From Candidatus Gerdarchaeota archaeon (lineage in GTDB: Archaea; Asgardarchaeota; Heimdallarchaeia; JABLTI01), in contig JAEORM010000032.1 of NCBI GenBank assembly GCA_016840905.1, forward strand, positions 1 to 7,406: a stretch of 7,406 bases of DNA, written 5' to 3'. Position 1 is the stretch's first letter, and every line of letters starts with the position of its first letter. A model generated the notes under the pieces. It had not been told where the DNA came from. It saw only the letters and a program-made list of their open reading frames with translations, and ran no database searches. The translations under genes and the position numbers were made by a program. Shown here piece by piece: positions 6,185-7,406 of the stretch.

Positions 6185-6861
6185 TACTTCATCCATTCTG
6201 AAACTTTCATACCTGTCCAGCGTTTAATTTCACCAGTTTTGATTTTCTTGAAATCTGGGATCATTCTCAAAACAAGTAAAATCGTGCAACCCCAACCAAA
6301 TACCATACAGGCCCAATCACTCCAATAAGTAACTCCAACACCAGGAGGTATAGCGAAGAAGAGTGTTGTAAGAATTCCTACGGAGGCTGTAGCAGAAATT
6401 GATCCCATGCTGCTCAAACGCCAGACGATAAGCCAAAGTGGTAAGGATAGCCACCAAACAATTAATCCATAAGGATTTACTAACATTAGAGAGCCAGATA
6501 AAACAGCAAGTCCTTTACCACCCTTAAATTTCATCCATGGCATCCAACAATGACCTGTGAAAGCTGCTAAACCACATAAAGCAACCAAGAGAAATGGATT
6601 ATAATATGTTCCATTGAAGGTGGATTCAGGAAAGATATAGAACCGTGTTAAAAATCCTGCAAAGAAACCTTTGGTAACATCCAAAGCTGCTGTTAACATT
6701 GCCCAGAAATAGCCAGCTGTTCTCACAGTATTTCGAGTACTGACCGAACCTGATCCTACTTGTCGAGGATCTACTCCTGTTGTGAGTTTTATTATGAACC
6801 AAGCCATTGGTATAGAACCAAATAGATAACCAATTATTGGTGCAAGGAAATATTGATACAT
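6184..6861 (-). CDS. plsY: Acyl-phosphate:glycerol-3-phosphate acyltransferase (PlsY family)
   Basis: This integral membrane enzyme is expected to transfer an acyl group from acyl-phosphate to the 1-position of glycerol-3-phosphate, making lysophosphatidate, the first step of ester phospholipid synthesis. The 225 residues (family usually about 190-220) carry the characteristic blocks: GSIP (15-18), VGSGSVSTRNTVR (35-47), GHCWMPWMKFKGGKG (103-117) and RLSSMGS (148-154). Hydrophobic segments lie near 3-25, 50-72, 88-103, 118-147 (probably two), 154-172 and 183-200. The usual GSGNIGATNVLR block is changed: S39 replaces Asn and R43 replaces Thr, while N44 and R47 are kept. The C-terminal HxxNIxR-like segment reads as PDFKKIKTGE, with D203 where Asn is usual. 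ATG at 6861 has AGGAGAT upstream, and the N-terminus begins at the usual place. The gene is monocistronic, convergent with the sensor gene. Family is clear; the altered residues leave the exact donor or acceptor less sure. Confidence 0.9.
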   Translation of the reverse strand: MYQYFLAPIIGYLFGSIPMAWFIIKLTTGVDPRQVGSGSVSTRNTVRTAGYFWAMLTAALDVTKGFFAGFLTRFYIFPESTFNGTYYNPFLLVALCGLAAFTGHCWMPWMKFKGGKGLAVLSGSLMLVNPYGLIVWWLSLPLWLIVWRLSSMGSISATASVGILTTLFFAIPPGVGVTYWSDWACMVFGWGCTILLVLRMIPDFKKIKTGEIKRWTGMKVSEWMK

Positions 6862-6865
6862 TACA

Positions 6866-6872
6866 ATCTCCT
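6866..6872 (-). promoter_or_regulatory. Strong ribosome binding site of plsY
   Basis: Read on the minus strand, AGGAGAT ends four bases before the ATG at 6861. It is the best Shine-Dalgarno match in the window and fixes the plsY start. Confidence 0.7.
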
Positions 6873-6891
6873 GTTTTTTTATTCAAGCTAC

Positions 6892-6905
6892 AAATAATAT
6901 ATCTC
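6892..6905 (-). promoter_or_regulatory. TATA-like box of plsY
   Basis: On the minus strand the sequence reads GAGATATATTATTT, with its centre about 38 bases before the ATG. An archaeal start about 26 bases downstream would fall near 6873, giving a leader of about 12 bases that just includes AGGAGAT. A bacterial -35/-10 pair with normal spacing was not apparent. Confidence 0.45.
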
Positions 6906-6941
6906 TTGTATTCAAAAAACTTACTACTAAAGCTTGTTGTC

Positions 6942-6952
6942 TATCAATAATT
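6942..6952 (+). repeat. 11-bp element TATCAATAATT shared with the sensor upstream region
   Basis: This sequence is identical to 4061-4071. It lies in the 159-base divergent region between plsY and the small membrane protein gene, about 70 bases before the latter. It could be a shared regulatory word or chance in AT-rich DNA. Confidence 0.35.
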
Positions 6953-6977
6953 AACATGAGGGCAAAAACTAAAAAAT

Positions 6978-6992
6978 GATAATGTAATTATC
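6978..6992. promoter_or_regulatory. 15-bp palindrome GATAAT-GTA-ATTATC before the small membrane gene
   Basis: GATAAT (6978-6983) and ATTATC (6987-6992) are exact reverse complements with a three-base centre. The right half includes a TATA-like TAATTAT about 26 bases before ~7015, so a transcript starting there would be leaderless or nearly so for ATG 7021. This is consistent with the lack of a ribosome site. It may be a promoter element, an operator, or both. Confidence 0.4.
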
Positions 6993-7020
6993 TAACCATT
7001 AATGAAATACAAATAATGTG

Positions 7021-7308
7021 ATGTGTAAAATGGCTACAATAAAAGAAGATGTCAAAGATGTAAGCATTTCTTTAGCATATGATCTGTTGATAGTGTTATT
7101 TATTCTCAGTTGGATAGCTGCAATAGTACTAGCTCTACTAGAAGTCTCTCTATGGTTGGTTTTTGGCTTTTTCCTAATTGGTTGTGGCTTATTCTTTGCA
7201 GTGATCTACTTAGGTCAAAAATACAAAGAGAAGGAAGAAGGAGAAGAAGAGGAACTTGAAGCTTCCAAGAAAGATGAAGCTAAAACCGAAGAAAAGGAAT
7301 CAAATTAA
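7021..7308 (+). CDS. Small membrane protein of unknown function, two helices and a charged tail
   Basis: I do not recognise this protein. From ATG 7021 it is 95 residues (96 from GTG 7018; a further ATG at 7030 is also possible). A short charged N-terminus (~17 residues) precedes two hydrophobic segments at about 22-40 and 43-64, separated by a single glutamate (LLEVS), so they probably form a tight membrane hairpin with both ends in the cytoplasm. The last ~30 residues are almost entirely Glu, Lys, Asp and Ala (EKEEGEEEE region), a likely disordered tail. No ribosome site is visible. The gene is divergent from plsY and followed by a hairpin terminator, so it is probably transcribed alone. 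It is real rather than a random frame because it has a clear membrane pattern and flanking signals. An adaptor or scaffold role cannot be shown. Confidence 0.72.
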   Translation: MCKMATIKEDVKDVSISLAYDLLIVLFILSWIAAIVLALLEVSLWLVFGFFLIGCGLFFAVIYLGQKYKEKEEGEEEELEASKKDEAKTEEKESN

Positions 7309-7322
7309 AGAATAATCCAATT

Positions 7323-7357
7323 CAAATGAAATATCATTCATTTGCTTTTTATTTTTC
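7323..7357 (+). terminator. Hairpin plus T-tract after the small membrane protein gene
   Basis: CAAATGAA (7323-7330) and TTCATTTG (7337-7344) are exact reverse complements with a six-base loop, beginning 15 bases after the stop. They are followed by CTTTTTATTTTTC. This is the standard layout of an intrinsic terminator. The remaining 7358-7406 is T-rich and shows no gene. Confidence 0.55.
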
Positions 7358-7406
7358 ATTATTTATTTGTATATTTGATATTTTGCCGATACCATTTCTA
7401 TTTTAA

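Noticed and set aside
6626..6886. Second minus-strand frame overlapping the start of plsY (86 codons)
   Set aside because: It is out of frame with plsY, covers its conserved blocks, and translates to sequence without any recognisable motif.
7225..7254. Thirty-base uninterrupted purine tract
   Set aside because: It is explained by Glu/Lys/Gly codons in the charged tail of the small membrane protein.
1..7406. CRISPR arrays, tRNA or rRNA genes, insertion sequences, toxin-antitoxin or phage genes
   Set aside because: I looked for spaced repeats, tRNA-like cloverleaf ends, transposase motifs and terminal inverted repeats and saw none.

Overview
The window is AT-rich (roughly one third G+C by eye) and densely coded. 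It looks archaeal, with moderate confidence. TATA-like boxes sit about 25 bases before predicted transcript starts, starts include GTG and probably TTG, and a short Shine-Dalgarno of the AGGTG/AGGAG type recurs. A soluble multi-PAS sensor protein, a two-subunit hydantoinase/oxoprolinase and a bacterial-type PlsY in one AT-rich genome would suit an Asgard-type archaeon, but that placement is a guess from gene content. A low-GC bacterium is not excluded.

Layout: (1) Bases 1-41 may hold the first 13 codons of a gene on the minus strand. It is divergent from (2) a two-gene operon, hyuA (230-2344) and hyuB (2349-3977), encoding both subunits of a hydantoinase/5-oxoprolinase-family enzyme. The divergent intergenic region carries a TGAGAAT-N6-ATTCTCA dyad. 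(3) After a 108-base gap with a perfect 8-bp hairpin flanked by a 10-bp direct repeat comes a cytoplasmic sensor protein (4095-6095): PAS, coiled coil, thioredoxin-like domain with CVYC, PAS, helical dimerisation region, HATPase. (4) Converging on it from the minus strand is plsY (6184-6861), an acyl-phosphate:glycerol-3-phosphate acyltransferase. (5) Divergent from plsY is a small two-helix membrane protein of unknown function (7021-7308), followed by a hairpin and T-tract.

How they fit together: only hyuA and hyuB are clearly one functional unit (4-base gap, the hyuB ribosome site lies inside the end of hyuA). The sensor gene could be read through from hyuAB or have its own promoter; nothing ties it to them functionally. 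plsY and the small membrane gene appear to be separate transcription units.

The most unusual item is the sensor protein. Its ATP-binding domain keeps the N, G1 and G2 boxes, but the residue at the phospho-acceptor histidine position is threonine, and no histidine occurs anywhere in the dimerisation hairpin. A dithiol thioredoxin-like domain is inserted between its two PAS domains. If the host is an archaeon, the bacterial-type PlsY is the second item of interest, because it belongs to ester-lipid (G3P) phospholipid synthesis.
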